A stretch of DNA of 64,000 nucleotides from JADKFD01 sp050250665 (GCA_050250665.1 JBFWOF010000007.1:1-64000), one strand, 5' to 3'; counted from the first letter of the stretch, positions 24,760-34,123 are shown. Translations and numbers: made by a program. Notes: a model not told the origin generated them from the sequence alone.

Positions 24760-26004
24760 ATGCGTAGCGCTCGTCGCGTCGTAGTGACCGGGCTCGGCAT
24801 CGTGTCGCCGGTCGGTAGCGAAATTCCAACGGCCTGGGACAATGTGCTGAATGGGCGCAGCGGCATTGGCCCGATCACGCATTTTGACGCCTCGGCCTTT
24901 TCCACGCGTTTCGCCGGTCAGGTTCAGGGCTTTGACGTCAACACCTGGATCTCGCCGAAGGACTCGCGGCGCATGGACCCCTTCATCCATTACGGCATTG
25001 CGGCCGGCACCCAGGCTTTCCGGGATGCCGGATTCGATCAGGTACCGGAGGCGCTGCAGTCGCGTTTCGGGGTCATGGTTGCGGCCGGCATCGGCGGCAT
25101 CTCGACCATCGAGAAGACCACGCTGACCTGGCGCGATGGCGGCCCGCGCAAGATTTCCCCCTTCTTCGTGCCAGGCACCATCATCAACATGGTCGCCGGG
25201 CACCTCGGTATCAATCTCGGGCTCAAAGGCCCGAATCTGTCGATAGTCACCGCCTGCACCACCGGCACCCACAATATCGGTGTGGCGGCGCGTCTGATTG
25301 CCTACGGCGATGCCGATCTGATGATCGCCGGTGGCGCCGAACACGCGACCACACCCACGGCCATCGGTGGCTTTGGCATGGCCCGCGCGCTGAGCGAGCG
25401 CAACGACGACCCCCATGCGGCCAGCCGGCCTTGGGACCAGGATCGCGACGGCTTCGTGCTCAGCGATGGCGCCGGCGCGCTGGTGCTGGAGGAGTACGAA
25501 CACGCCAAGGCCCGCGGCGCCCGAATCTACGCCGAGTTGATCGGTTTCGGCATGAGCGACGATGCCTATCACATGACCGCGCCGCCCGAAGATGGGGCCG
25601 GTGCGGCTGCTTCGATGAAGGCAGCGCTGGAAGATGCGGCCATCAGCGCGGAGCAGATCCAGTACGTCAATGCCCACGCCACCTCGACGCCGCTCGGCGA
25701 CCGGGGCGAGATCATCGCCATCAAGACCGCTTTCGGCGCCGCCGCGTCCAGGCTCATGGTCAGCTCCACCAAGTCGGTCACCGGGCATCTGCTCGGCGCT
25801 GCCGGCGCGGTCGAAGCCATCTTCAGCATTCTGGCGCTGCGCGATCAGACTGTGCCGGCGACCATCAATCTGCACAAGCCTGACGAAGGCATAGACCTGG
25901 ACCTGGTGCCGAACACCTCCAGGCAGGCGCCACTGGACATCGTCATGTCCAATTCCTTCGGCTTCGGCGGCACCAACGGCACGCTGATCTTCAAGCGGGT
26001 GTGA
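24760..26004 (+). CDS. fabF: Beta-ketoacyl-ACP synthase II
   Basis: FabF, 414 residues, is the elongating condensing enzyme. The catalytic residues are C166 (TACTTGTHN), H306 (NAHATSTPLGD) and H343 (TGHLLGAAGAVE). The C-terminal NSFGFGGTNGTL is typical. GGGAGGA lies just before the ATG at 24760; the frame is open 15 codons further up but without a site. It is the last fab gene before a 250-base gap that holds a large inverted repeat. Confidence 0.97.
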   Translation: MRSARRVVVTGLGIVSPVGSEIPTAWDNVLNGRSGIGPITHFDASAFSTRFAGQVQGFDVNTWISPKDSRRMDPFIHYGIAAGTQAFRDAGFDQVPEALQSRFGVMVAAGIGGISTIEKTTLTWRDGGPRKISPFFVPGTIINMVAGHLGINLGLKGPNLSIVTACTTGTHNIGVAARLIAYGDADLMIAGGAEHATTPTAIGGFGMARALSERNDDPHAASRPWDQDRDGFVLSDGAGALVLEEYEHAKARGARIYAELIGFGMSDDAYHMTAPPEDGAGAAASMKAALEDAAISAEQIQYVNAHATSTPLGDRGEIIAIKTAFGAAASRLMVSSTKSVTGHLLGAAGAVEAIFSILALRDQTVPATINLHKPDEGIDLDLVPNTSRQAPLDIVMSNSFGFGGTNGTLIFKRV

Positions 26005-26054
26005 GTCTGGGCGTGCTCTGCGGCTTCGTTGGGGATGGCGGGGTGGGCGCGGAA

Positions 26055-26212
26055 AAGCGGGGGTAGGGGCTGGGGGCTCGGGCGAGTGCGCGGAGGGCTG
26101 ACGGCGACTTCAATGCCACTGGCACGCGCTTTTGAGCGCACGCGGCAAATCCACGCACTGGCGCGACACATTCGCGCACTCGCCCCAGCCCCCAGCCCCT
26201 ATCCCCGCTCTT
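26055..26212. repeat. Inverted-repeat element with G-rich arms between fabF and pabB
   Basis: The left arm (26055-26092) and the right arm (26173-26212) are near-perfect reverse complements over ~38 bases, differing by a 2-base insertion and two substitutions. They enclose an 80-base centre. The left arm contains G5-TA-G4-CT-G5-CTC-G3, which fits a quadruplex pattern. The element fills most of the fabF-pabB gap, and the pabB start follows 41 bases later. It could end fabF transcription, or it could be a small non-coding mobile element. Confidence 0.75.
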
Positions 26213-26252
26213 GCAGCTAGACTGCCTTCCCTCGCGTCATCCCCGTGGATTC

Positions 26253-27584
26253 ATGCCTTCCCTGCCCGCACTGGATGCCATCGACCTGCAGAAGCTGCGC
26301 CGGATGCTGGGTCCCGAACAGGCCCCGGCGCTGTTGCTGAGCGCCGCGACCGGGCCGCAGGGGCATCTGGATCTGTTGCCGCTGGTCAGGGAAGCACCCT
26401 TGTGCGTGCCCTATCCGGGTGCGGCCGGTCACAGCGAGCGTCTGGCCGAATTTGCCGTGCGGCTGGACCAGATGCCGGTGGGCTCGGCCGACAGCGGCCC
26501 CGATTTCTCGCGCGGCGGCTGGCTGATCTATCTGGCTTATGAATTCGCCTCGGTGTTCGAATCGCATGTGCGCTCGCGCGAGCCGGAGCTGGACGAACCG
26601 CTGGCCTTGCTGTGGCCGGTATCGGCGGCGGTGATCCGCGATCGCCAGACCGGCCAGACCACACTGACCGGCCGTGACCTGGAGTTCTGGCGTGATCGCC
26701 TGCAACTGGCATTGGCGGCAGCCGCGGCCATGCCGGCCGGCGCTGACAACCAGGTTCTCGAACTGCAGGAAGATGACCCGCAGGCTTTTCTGGATGGCGT
26801 CGCGCGCATCCACGAATACCTGGAAGCCGGTGATGTATTCCAGGTCAACATTTCGCGGGCATGGCGGGCGCAGGCCCCGCGGGCCATCGATCTGAATGCG
26901 CTGTTCGCGCAGCTGTGCGCCGCCAATCCGGCACCCTTTGCCGGGATCGTGCAGCACGGCGACTGGGGACTGGCCTCTTCGTCACCGGAGCGGCTGGTAT
27001 CGGTGCATGGCGATCTGGTTCAGACCCGGCCTATTGCCGGGACCCGGCGGCGCGATCCGGATGCCGCGCGAGACGCCGAACTGCTGGCGGAACTCACCCG
27101 CGATCCCAAGGAACGCGCCGAACACATCATGCTGATCGATCTGGAGCGCAATGATCTGGGCCGTATCTGCAAGCCGGGCACGGTCGAAGTGGATGAGTTG
27201 GGTGTGGTCGAGAGCTATACCCATGTACACCATCTGGTTTCAAATGTGCGCGGTCGACTGCAGCCCGGCACCAGTGCCTGGGATCTGCTGCGGGCCACTT
27301 TTCCCGGTGGCACCATCACCGGCTGCCCCAAGGTTCGCTGCATGCAGATCATTGCCGAGCTGGAGCCGCTGGGTCGGGGTGCCTACACCGGGGCGCTCGG
27401 CTATGTCGGAGCCGATGGCAGCGCCGATTTCAACATCCTGATTCGCACCATCGCCTGCGTGGGGCGACAACTCGTGTTCAGGGCCGGCGCCGGCATCGTC
27501 GCTGATTCCATCGCCAGCCGGGAGCTGGGTGAAACCCGCTCCAAGGCCAAGGGCCTGCTGCGCGCCCTCGGAGTGGATCGTTGA
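26253..27584 (+). CDS. pabB: Aminodeoxychorismate synthase component I
   Basis: PabB, 443 residues, makes 4-amino-4-deoxychorismate from chorismate for folate synthesis. The chorismate-binding domain spans about residues 180-440. Its motifs are SSPERLVS, TRPIAGTRRR, DPKERAEHIMLIDLERNDLGR, FPGGTITGCPK and GAYTGALGYV. The PI-x-GT position holds Ala rather than the Lys of the E. coli PabB type, a feature shared with anthranilate synthases; the neighbouring pabC supports PabB. The TGA stop overlaps the TTG start of pabC. Confidence 0.9.
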   Translation: MPSLPALDAIDLQKLRRMLGPEQAPALLLSAATGPQGHLDLLPLVREAPLCVPYPGAAGHSERLAEFAVRLDQMPVGSADSGPDFSRGGWLIYLAYEFASVFESHVRSREPELDEPLALLWPVSAAVIRDRQTGQTTLTGRDLEFWRDRLQLALAAAAAMPAGADNQVLELQEDDPQAFLDGVARIHEYLEAGDVFQVNISRAWRAQAPRAIDLNALFAQLCAANPAPFAGIVQHGDWGLASSSPERLVSVHGDLVQTRPIAGTRRRDPDAARDAELLAELTRDPKERAEHIMLIDLERNDLGRICKPGTVEVDELGVVESYTHVHHLVSNVRGRLQPGTSAWDLLRATFPGGTITGCPKVRCMQIIAELEPLGRGAYTGALGYVGADGSADFNILIRTIACVGRQLVFRAGAGIVADSIASRELGETRSKAKGLLRALGVDR

Positions 27585-28366
27585 ATTCCGCCTCGGGCCT
27601 GGCGGCGGATCGTGGCTTGCACTATGGCGATGGCTTGTTCGAGACCATCCGCTGCGTCGGTGACCGCGCCCCATTGTGGGACTGGCACCGGGAGCGCCTG
27701 GCGGCCGGATGTGCTCGACTGGGTTTGCCGGAACCGGACTGGCGGCGGCTGCAGCGTCGATTGGCGCGCGCCGCCAGTGCCCATGCCGCAGCGACCGTCA
27801 AGCTGATCTGGACTGCAGGCAGCGCGCCGCGCGGTTATGCTCGGCCCGATCCCGTGGTCGGCAGGGCACTGATCCAGGCGCAGGTCTGGAGGCCGACGCC
27901 ACCGCGGTTGCTGAAACTGTGCTGGTGCCAGACCCGTCTGGCCTTGCAGCCGGCTCTCGCCGGGCTCAAACATCTGAATCGCCTGGAACAGGTATTGGCG
28001 CGTGCCGAGTGGCGTAGCGCGGACATTGATGAGGGATTGATGCTGGACATGCAGGGCAGGGTAGTCGCGGCGACGTCCGCGAATCTGTTGATCCGCGAGG
28101 GCGGCCGTTGGCTGACGCCTGAGCTCAGCGGATGCGGAATCGCTGGTGTGGCGCGCCGTTGGCTGATGGCGCAACGTGCCGTGGTCGAAACCGTGCTCGA
28201 TCCCGAGCAGATCAAGGCCGCAGAGGTGGTGGTGCTCAGCAACGCCGTGCGCGGTCTGCGCCAGGTCGGTGCGCTCGACGGGCGTCGCTGGTCGGCGGAC
28301 ACCGAGGTACAGAATCTGCAGGCTGCCTGGGAGCAGCAGTTCGCGGTTACGGCAGCGTCGCCATGA
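27581..28366 (+). CDS. pabC: Aminodeoxychorismate lyase
   Basis: A 261-residue fold-type IV PLP enzyme that releases pyruvate from aminodeoxychorismate to give 4-aminobenzoate. The PLP lysine is K130 (AGLKHLNRLEQ). RGLHYGDGLFETIR is the N-terminal signature, and ATSANLLI the phosphate-binding loop. The start is a TTG overlapping the pabB stop by four bases, so expression is coupled. The stop overlaps the mltG start. Confidence 0.92.
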   Translation: MNSASGLAADRGLHYGDGLFETIRCVGDRAPLWDWHRERLAAGCARLGLPEPDWRRLQRRLARAASAHAAATVKLIWTAGSAPRGYARPDPVVGRALIQAQVWRPTPPRLLKLCWCQTRLALQPALAGLKHLNRLEQVLARAEWRSADIDEGLMLDMQGRVVAATSANLLIREGGRWLTPELSGCGIAGVARRWLMAQRAVVETVLDPEQIKAAEVVVLSNAVRGLRQVGALDGRRWSADTEVQNLQAAWEQQFAVTAASP

Positions 28367-29400
28367 GCCGGCTTCCGTCTGGCGCCATCGGCGGCCGCGT
28401 GCGCTGGTTGCTGCTCCTGGCCTGCGTCGCTCTGGCCTTGTCACTCACAGCCTGGATCGGCTGGCGCGAGTTCCATCGCTTCGAATCGGCCGAGCTCAGC
28501 CAGGCCGGGCAGGTCGTCGAGTTCAAGCGCGGCATGCGCCTGCGGGATCTGGTCGATGAATTGCAGTCGCGCTCGATCAGCCCGGCGCCCTACTGGCAAT
28601 GGCGGCTGCTGGCCGAACGTCTGGGCCTGTCCTCGCGGCTGCAGGCCGGCGAATTTCGGATCGATCCGGGCATGAGCCCGCGGGCGCTGCTGCAGGCCAT
28701 TGCCGATGGCCGCGTGGTGCAATACCGCGTCACCATCCTCGAGGGGAGCCGGTTCCGGGATTTGCGGATCGCGCTGGCCGGCGTCCAGCCGCTGGAGCAG
28801 ACCATCGGCGGGCTCGACGATGCGGCCGTGCTCGAACGTATCGGCGCCAGCGAGGCCCATCCTGAAGGGCTGTTCCTGCCGGACACCTATTTCTTTCCGC
28901 GCGGCTTCAGCGATGTCGATCTGCTCAAGCGCGCCTATTGGGCTCAGAAGACGCTGCTGGAAAAGCACTGGGAATCGCGCGCGCCCGAGCTGCCGCTGAG
29001 CGATCCCTATCAGGCCCTGATCCTGGCCTCGATCATCGAAAAGGAAACCGGTCGCGCTGGCGAGCGCCCCGAAATCGCCGGGGTCTTCGTCAATCGTTTG
29101 CGCCAGGGCTGGCGCCTGCAGACCGATCCCACCGTCATCTACGGCCTCGGCGATGCCTTCGACGGCAATCTGCGGCGGGTGGATCTGGAAACCGATACGC
29201 CCTACAACACCTACACCCGCTTTGGCCTGCCGCCGACCCCGATCGCGCTGCCGGGGCGCGCGGCCATCGCCGCGGCGCTGCAACCGGCGAAAACCGAAGC
29301 CATGTTCTTTGTCGCCCGCGGCGATGGCAGTCATGTGTTCTCGCGCACGCTGGAGGAGCACAATCGTGCCGTTCGACGTTTCCAGTTGGGCTTGCAGTGA
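28363..29400 (+). CDS. mltG: Endolytic murein transglycosylase
   Basis: MltG (YceG), 345 residues, is an inner-membrane lytic transglycosylase that cuts nascent peptidoglycan strands. One transmembrane segment (about residues 14-33) is followed by a LysM-like region and the YceG domain. The catalytic glutamate is in ASIIEKETG. LPDTYFFPRG, LQTDPTVIYGLG, YNTYTRFGLPPTPI and FVARGDGSHVFS are family landmarks. The ATG overlaps the pabC stop. In many relatives tmk follows; here it does not. Confidence 0.95.
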   Translation: MSRLPSGAIGGRVRWLLLLACVALALSLTAWIGWREFHRFESAELSQAGQVVEFKRGMRLRDLVDELQSRSISPAPYWQWRLLAERLGLSSRLQAGEFRIDPGMSPRALLQAIADGRVVQYRVTILEGSRFRDLRIALAGVQPLEQTIGGLDDAAVLERIGASEAHPEGLFLPDTYFFPRGFSDVDLLKRAYWAQKTLLEKHWESRAPELPLSDPYQALILASIIEKETGRAGERPEIAGVFVNRLRQGWRLQTDPTVIYGLGDAFDGNLRRVDLETDTPYNTYTRFGLPPTPIALPGRAAIAAALQPAKTEAMFFVARGDGSHVFSRTLEEHNRAVRRFQLGLQ

Positions 29401-29469
29401 AGCCGGCACTGCCGCAAGTTGCGGGCGCGTCTGGACTCCGTGACTGCTTCGAAGGTCAGCTGCAGCGGT

Positions 29470-29494
29470 GGGGGCAGGGGGCAGGGGGCACGGG
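29470..29494 (+). repeat. G-rich tract with quadruplex pattern in the mltG-holB gap
   Basis: The tract reads G5-CA-G5-CA-G5-CAC-G3 on the plus strand, which satisfies a four-run quadruplex rule with very short loops. It lies in the 205-base gap where relatives often have tmk. No remnant of tmk is visible there. Confidence 0.6.
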
Positions 29495-29605
29495 CCCAGC
29501 CTTGCTTCACGGTCGGGCCATTGGCGTACCCGGCAACTCTCTCGTCAAATCTGCTCCTCAAATTGCAAGATCAATGAGCCAACCCATGTCCGCTGAGGCC
29601 AGATA

Positions 29606-30610
29606 GTGGCAACCGAAACCTCGACCCCCGATCCGCGCCTACTCATGCCCTGGCACGAGCTGCCACGGCAGCGCTTTGCCGACAGCCTTGCGCGCGGCCA
29701 GGTGGCGCATGCCCTGCTGCTCCATGGCGAGGGTGGCTTGCACAAGGTCCATCTCGCCCGTCAGCTGGGGCAGGCTCTGCTGTGTCAGCAGCCGCTGTCG
29801 GGCGTGGCTTGCAGCAAGTGCCACAGCTGTCTGCTGTGTCAGGCTGGCAATCATCCGGACTGGACCGAGGTTCAGCCGGTCGAATCGGCGATCATCCGCG
29901 TTGATCAGATTCGTGAGCTGTCGGCGCGGCTGGCTATGCGTCCGCAGATTGCGCAGCGCCAGGTCGCCTTGCTGTGGCCAGCCGAGCAGATGAATTCGGC
30001 ATCGTCCAATGCGCTGTTGAAGACGCTCGAGGAACCCGCTGCCGACACCCATCTGCTGCTGGTCAGTGACCGCGCCGGTCGGCTGTCGGCGACCATCCGC
30101 AGCCGCTGCCAACGCATGCCGATCAGCGGCAGCAAGACGCCGGAAACCATCGCCAGCGTCGCCCGCATGGCCGGTGTCAGCCAGGCCCAGGCGCTGGCGG
30201 CGCTGGAACTCAGTGGCGGAGACCCGGAACTCGGCCTGCACTGGCTGGCGCCGGAACACTGGTCGGCCATCGTCGCGCTGGCGGCGCAACTGGTGGATCT
30301 GGCACACGGGCGTCTGGACGCGAACGCCTTCGCCGGCGGCTACCGCAAGGACGGCGTGGTTCTGCTACAACGCTGGTCCAGGCTGATCGCGCTGATGCTG
30401 GGCAGCGATGCCGTCAGCTCGGCCGCGTTCAAGCCGCTGGTCGAGCTCGCGGGCGCGGTTCGCTACAGCACCTTGCTGCCCCTGGCCACGCAACTGGAAC
30501 GCGCTCGTGGCATGATTGGCAGCGGAGTTCGAGAAGATCTGATGGTTTACGATCTGGCCTTGCGCTGGTCGGAGGCCTTCATCACCCAGGGACGCAGGCG
30601 CGAATCATGA
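29606..30610 (+). CDS. holB: DNA polymerase III subunit delta'
   Basis: HolB, 334 residues, is the stator of the clamp loader. The P-loop region is degenerate (LLHGEGGLHKVHLA), as usual for delta'. The zinc-binding cysteines are in CSKCHSCLLC. SNALLKTLEEPAADTHLLLVSD and IRSRCQRM are the other AAA+ landmarks. The start is a GTG with a GAGG site; an ATG 13 codons later is possible. It overlaps pilZ by four bases. Confidence 0.93.
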   Translation: MATETSTPDPRLLMPWHELPRQRFADSLARGQVAHALLLHGEGGLHKVHLARQLGQALLCQQPLSGVACSKCHSCLLCQAGNHPDWTEVQPVESAIIRVDQIRELSARLAMRPQIAQRQVALLWPAEQMNSASSNALLKTLEEPAADTHLLLVSDRAGRLSATIRSRCQRMPISGSKTPETIASVARMAGVSQAQALAALELSGGDPELGLHWLAPEHWSAIVALAAQLVDLAHGRLDANAFAGGYRKDGVVLLQRWSRLIALMLGSDAVSSAAFKPLVELAGAVRYSTLLPLATQLERARGMIGSGVREDLMVYDLALRWSEAFITQGRRRES

Positions 30611-30966
30611 GTACCGGACCAGGAATTCCACGCCAGGGCATCTTGTCGCTGTCGATCAAGGACAAGGGCGCGCTGTATCAGGCCTACATGCCCTTTCTCA
30701 AGGGTGGCGGCATCTTTGTGCCCACCCAGAAACGTTATGGCATCGGCGACGAGGTCTTCATTCTGCTGTCCCTGATGGAAGAGAAGGACCGCATGCCGGT
30801 CGCTGGCAAGGTGGTCTGGGTGACGCCCAACGGGGCCCAGGGCAACCGTACCGCCGGCATTGGCGTGCAATTTGGCGAGAGCTCCGATGGTGAGGCCGTG
30901 CGGACCAAGATCGAGACCATTCTGGCGGGCACACTGAGCTCCGAGCGACCCACCCATACGATGTGA
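30607..30966 (+). CDS. pilZ: PilZ protein of type IV pilus biogenesis
   Basis: A 119-residue single-domain PilZ protein. It resembles the type IV pilus PilZ that sits beside holB in Xanthomonas and Pseudomonas: ILSLSIKDKGALYQAYMPFLKGGGIFVPT, split by the conserved GGGIFVPT, then VAGKVVWVTPNG and GIGVQFG. The arginine motif (RxxxR) of c-di-GMP-binding PilZ domains is missing, as in that subgroup, which works through protein partners such as FimX and PilB. It is translationally coupled to holB. Confidence 0.92.
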   Translation: MSTGPGIPRQGILSLSIKDKGALYQAYMPFLKGGGIFVPTQKRYGIGDEVFILLSLMEEKDRMPVAGKVVWVTPNGAQGNRTAGIGVQFGESSDGEAVRTKIETILAGTLSSERPTHTM

Positions 30967-31091
30967 TGAGCTCGCAGCCAGGTGCGACTGCAAGCGCAAC
31001 ACATTGCGCCGATATCGCAATCGCGACCTGATCCCGGACGGATCGTGACGGCTGCGACATATACTCAAGACCAGGCGCCCCGGATCCGATC

Positions 31092-31616
31092 ATGTCTTCA
31101 TCGGCGACACATGCCTCCGAAATCCTGCTTCGCACCAGCGGCGATGCCCGGGTTCCCGAGCGCCTGTATGACCAGATGCTGGACAGCGACGGCAATCTGG
31201 TCCTGATCGAATCGCCTTTCCCCGATGAGCTCATGGCCTATCTGCGGCAGATGGCGCAACGCCGTGGTCATTCCATCTATGCCTGGGACGCCGAAGGCGG
31301 TCTGGCCAGCCTGCGCGAGCACGGCATTACCGTTGCCGGCAGCAAGCGCCTGTCCGAGGCGCTGCGCTTCGTGCTGCAGTCCGGGCATTTCGGGGTTTAC
31401 ATCTTTCCTGCCGACAGCGGCGAGCTGACGCCGCAGGTGCTGGCGCTGATGCGACAGATCGCCCGCGGCAAGGAGGGCGGCGACAAGCGTGTCGTGATCC
31501 TCGGCAGCGCGCTCGATCTGCCGCCACCGCTGCAGAAACTGTCGTGTCTGATCCTGCATCGGCACGGTCCTTCCGAACGCCTGAGGCTGCGCGATGGGCG
31601 CTGGATCAGAGACTGA
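31092..31616 (+). CDS. Hypothetical protein coupled to the GGDEF-EAL gene
   Basis: A 174-residue soluble protein with no signal peptide or membrane segment. It looks like a small alpha/beta domain: VLIESPFPDELMAYLRQMA, IYAWDAEGGLASL, FGVYIFPADSGELTP and KRVVILGSALDLPPPLQ alternate strands and helices in the way of a receiver-like or Rossmann-like fold, but no phosphoacceptor pattern is clear. Its TGA overlaps the ATG of the next gene (TGATG), so the two proteins are probably made together. I do not recognise the family. It lies between pilZ and a FimX-like protein. Confidence 0.7.
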   Translation: MSSSATHASEILLRTSGDARVPERLYDQMLDSDGNLVLIESPFPDELMAYLRQMAQRRGHSIYAWDAEGGLASLREHGITVAGSKRLSEALRFVLQSGHFGVYIFPADSGELTPQVLALMRQIARGKEGGDKRVVILGSALDLPPPLQKLSCLILHRHGPSERLRLRDGRWIRD

Positions 31617-34123
31617 TGCCTGAGACCATCCACAATGCAGGGGTTCTGATCGTTGCCAGCAACCGCGATGACCGGCGCGTGCTCTTCGACTCCTTCGATG
31701 GCGCTGAATTTGAGGCCATCTACACCGCGCGCGACGTGGCCCAGGCACATGCGCTGCTGGCACAGGATCCGGAACTGGCGCTGATCTTTGTTGAATTCAT
31801 CGATCCCTACGCGGAAGCCGAAGGGCTCTGCCGCCTGCTGGCAGGTCATCCGCGCTGGCGGCTGGTGCCGCGTGTGGGCGTGTTGCCGGCTGGCGCACTG
31901 CCGCCCGGCGCTCCCGGCGGGCCGAATGCACCGGTGGCCGGCTGGGTGCGCAGCCCGATCAACGCCGCTGAGGCAATGCGACAGGCGCGCGAGTTGATGG
32001 CACCACCGACCCCGGTGGTCGACAGAAGCGATGCCGGCTGGATCGAGCAGCTGGATGTACCGGCCCTGATCGTCGATGTCGGCAGCGACAGCGTGCGCGG
32101 TGTCAATCAACGCGCCTGCCAGTTGCTGCGTGGCGATGCCGAGCAGATCACCGGCAGTTCGGCACGTGCGCTGATCGGGCATCTGCCGCCGGTGCGTGAC
32201 GAGGGCATGGGCCTGGGCGAGGGTCGGATAGAAGCCAATGGCGATCCCCGCCTGGTCGGTCTGGCCACCGTGGGCTACGGTGGCGGCAACGGCCGGCTGG
32301 TCTTGCTGACGGCCAGCCCGCAAGCGGAGTCGCCGCTGGAAATGCTGGCCGGCATGGCCAGAACCGGCCTCGACACCCAGGGTGTGCAGCCGGTGCTTAA
32401 GCGCCTGATCGCCGACTATGGACTGGATTTCTTCTACGTCTGTGTGGAGCGCGGTGGTACCGAGGCCGAACCGCAGGTCATGGCTGCATTTCCGCGTACG
32501 TCGCAGGGCTCCTTGCATGCGGTCTGGCAAACCGAGCTCTATCGCAGGGTACTGGCCGGTTCCGAATTCAACGCGGCGGAAGATGCGGTTGCCCGTCTGA
32601 GCGAGCCCTTTTTCAAGCAATTGCGCCTGAACAGTGTGCAGGCGGTGCCGCTCTACGGCGAGGGTCAGCGCGCCCTCGGTGCCCTGATCGCCGGCGGTCG
32701 CAAGCCACAACCGCGCGCTGCTGAATTGCTGGCCGTGCTGCGTCTGGTGGGCTCGCATCTGGCGCTGCAGTCGCTGGTGGCGCGCTATCGCTCCGACAGC
32801 CGTTTCCAGGGGCTGCACGACTCGCTGACGCGCCTGCCCAATCGCCTGCTGTTCAATGATCGCCTGCAATCGGCCATTGCCGAAGCCGGGCGCAGTGGCG
32901 AGTTGTTTGCGGTGCTGTTTGTCGATCTGGACCGTTTCAAGACCATCAATGACAGCCTCGGGCATTCGGTCGGCGATCAGGTACTAGGCGCCGTTGCCAA
33001 GCGCCTGCGCGCCACCGTGCGCGCGTCCGATACGGTCTCGCGCTATGCCGGTGACGAATTCACCCTGATCCTGCGGCACATCGTCAATCGCGAGGACGTC
33101 GCCCGGATTGCCGACAAGATCGTCAAGGTGCTGGAAACGCCGTTGACGCTGACGGATGGCCGCGAATTGCAGATCACCGCCAGTCTGGGCATCAGCTTCT
33201 ATCCCGAAGATGGCAAGGACGGCGAAACCCTGCTCAAGCACGCCGATGTGGCGATGTACAGCGCCAAGGGTCTGGGACGCAACACCTATCAGGTGTACGT
33301 CGCCGTGCCCGAGGAATCGCACCGCCAGCGTCTGGATCTGGAAACCAAGCTGCGCGTGGCTGAGCGCAACAACGAGCTGCGCGCTTACTATCAGCCGCAG
33401 GTCGATGCCCAGACCGAAGACATCATCGGCATGGAATCGCTGATCCGCTGGGAACATCCGGAGCTGGGTCTGATCAGTCCCGGATTCTTCATTCCCATCG
33501 CCGAAGATACTGGGCTGATCGTGCCGATCGGCGAGTGGATACTGCGCACCGCCTGCGCCGATGCCAAACGCTGGCTCGACATGTTCGATGTGCCCCTGCG
33601 GGTCAGCGTCAACCTGTCGGCGCTGCAGCTGCGTCAGCCGAATCTGGTCGAAGTGGTCTCGCGGGCGTTGCAGGACACCGGTCTGCCCGGCGACAACCTC
33701 GATCTGGAGGTGACCGAGAGCATCAACATCAAGGACATCCCCAATCTGATGGAACTGCTCGGCCAGCTGCGGGAGCTGGGCTGCCATATCGCCATCGATG
33801 ATTTCGGCACCGGTCAGTCCTCGCTCGACTACATCAAGCGTTTCCCGGCAGACCGGATCAAGATCGACCAGACCTTCGTTCGCAACATCGGCGTCGATCC
33901 GGCCGACGAGGCCATCGTTCGGGCGACCATCAACATGGCCCGCAACATGAATCGCATCGTGGTTGCCGAGGGCGTCGAGACTGAGGATCATCTGCGCTTC
34001 CTGCGCGAGTACGGTTGTCAGGAACTGCAGGGCTATCTGTTCGCCCGGCCGTTGCCGGCTGCGAGTTTCGAGAACCTGCTGAATGAGCGAGCTCGGCTGT
34101 TGGCGGAAATGGCAGATGAATAG
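31616..34123 (+). CDS. Multidomain GGDEF-EAL signalling protein, possibly FimX-like
   Basis: 835 residues. N-terminal receiver-like domain (about 1-125, with VLIVASNRDDRRVLFDSF), a PAS-like segment (about 140-240), a GAF-like segment (about 242-395), GGDEF (about 398-560) and EAL (about 572-830). The GGDEF signature reads YAGDEFTL, so its first glycine is changed, and the EAL signature reads ESL (GMESLIRWEHP). The other EAL metal and catalytic motifs look intact (AIDDFGTGQSS, IKIDQTFV, VVAEGVET, QGYLFARPL). Nearness to pilZ suggests a FimX-type role in pilus control, or a phosphodiesterase. The sigmaE-type promoter starts at its stop codon. Confidence 0.85.
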   Translation: MPETIHNAGVLIVASNRDDRRVLFDSFDGAEFEAIYTARDVAQAHALLAQDPELALIFVEFIDPYAEAEGLCRLLAGHPRWRLVPRVGVLPAGALPPGAPGGPNAPVAGWVRSPINAAEAMRQARELMAPPTPVVDRSDAGWIEQLDVPALIVDVGSDSVRGVNQRACQLLRGDAEQITGSSARALIGHLPPVRDEGMGLGEGRIEANGDPRLVGLATVGYGGGNGRLVLLTASPQAESPLEMLAGMARTGLDTQGVQPVLKRLIADYGLDFFYVCVERGGTEAEPQVMAAFPRTSQGSLHAVWQTELYRRVLAGSEFNAAEDAVARLSEPFFKQLRLNSVQAVPLYGEGQRALGALIAGGRKPQPRAAELLAVLRLVGSHLALQSLVARYRSDSRFQGLHDSLTRLPNRLLFNDRLQSAIAEAGRSGELFAVLFVDLDRFKTINDSLGHSVGDQVLGAVAKRLRATVRASDTVSRYAGDEFTLILRHIVNREDVARIADKIVKVLETPLTLTDGRELQITASLGISFYPEDGKDGETLLKHADVAMYSAKGLGRNTYQVYVAVPEESHRQRLDLETKLRVAERNNELRAYYQPQVDAQTEDIIGMESLIRWEHPELGLISPGFFIPIAEDTGLIVPIGEWILRTACADAKRWLDMFDVPLRVSVNLSALQLRQPNLVEVVSRALQDTGLPGDNLDLEVTESINIKDIPNLMELLGQLRELGCHIAIDDFGTGQSSLDYIKRFPADRIKIDQTFVRNIGVDPADEAIVRATINMARNMNRIVVAEGVETEDHLRFLREYGCQELQGYLFARPLPAASFENLLNERARLLAEMADE

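Noticed and set aside
24118..25875. 585-codon minus-strand frame opposite fabG, acpP and fabF
   Set aside because: Antisense to three core genes with complete active sites; the composition is that of a shadow frame.
31397..32965. 522-codon minus-strand frame opposite the GGDEF-EAL gene
   Set aside because: No domain is visible, and the sense gene is convincing over the same bases.
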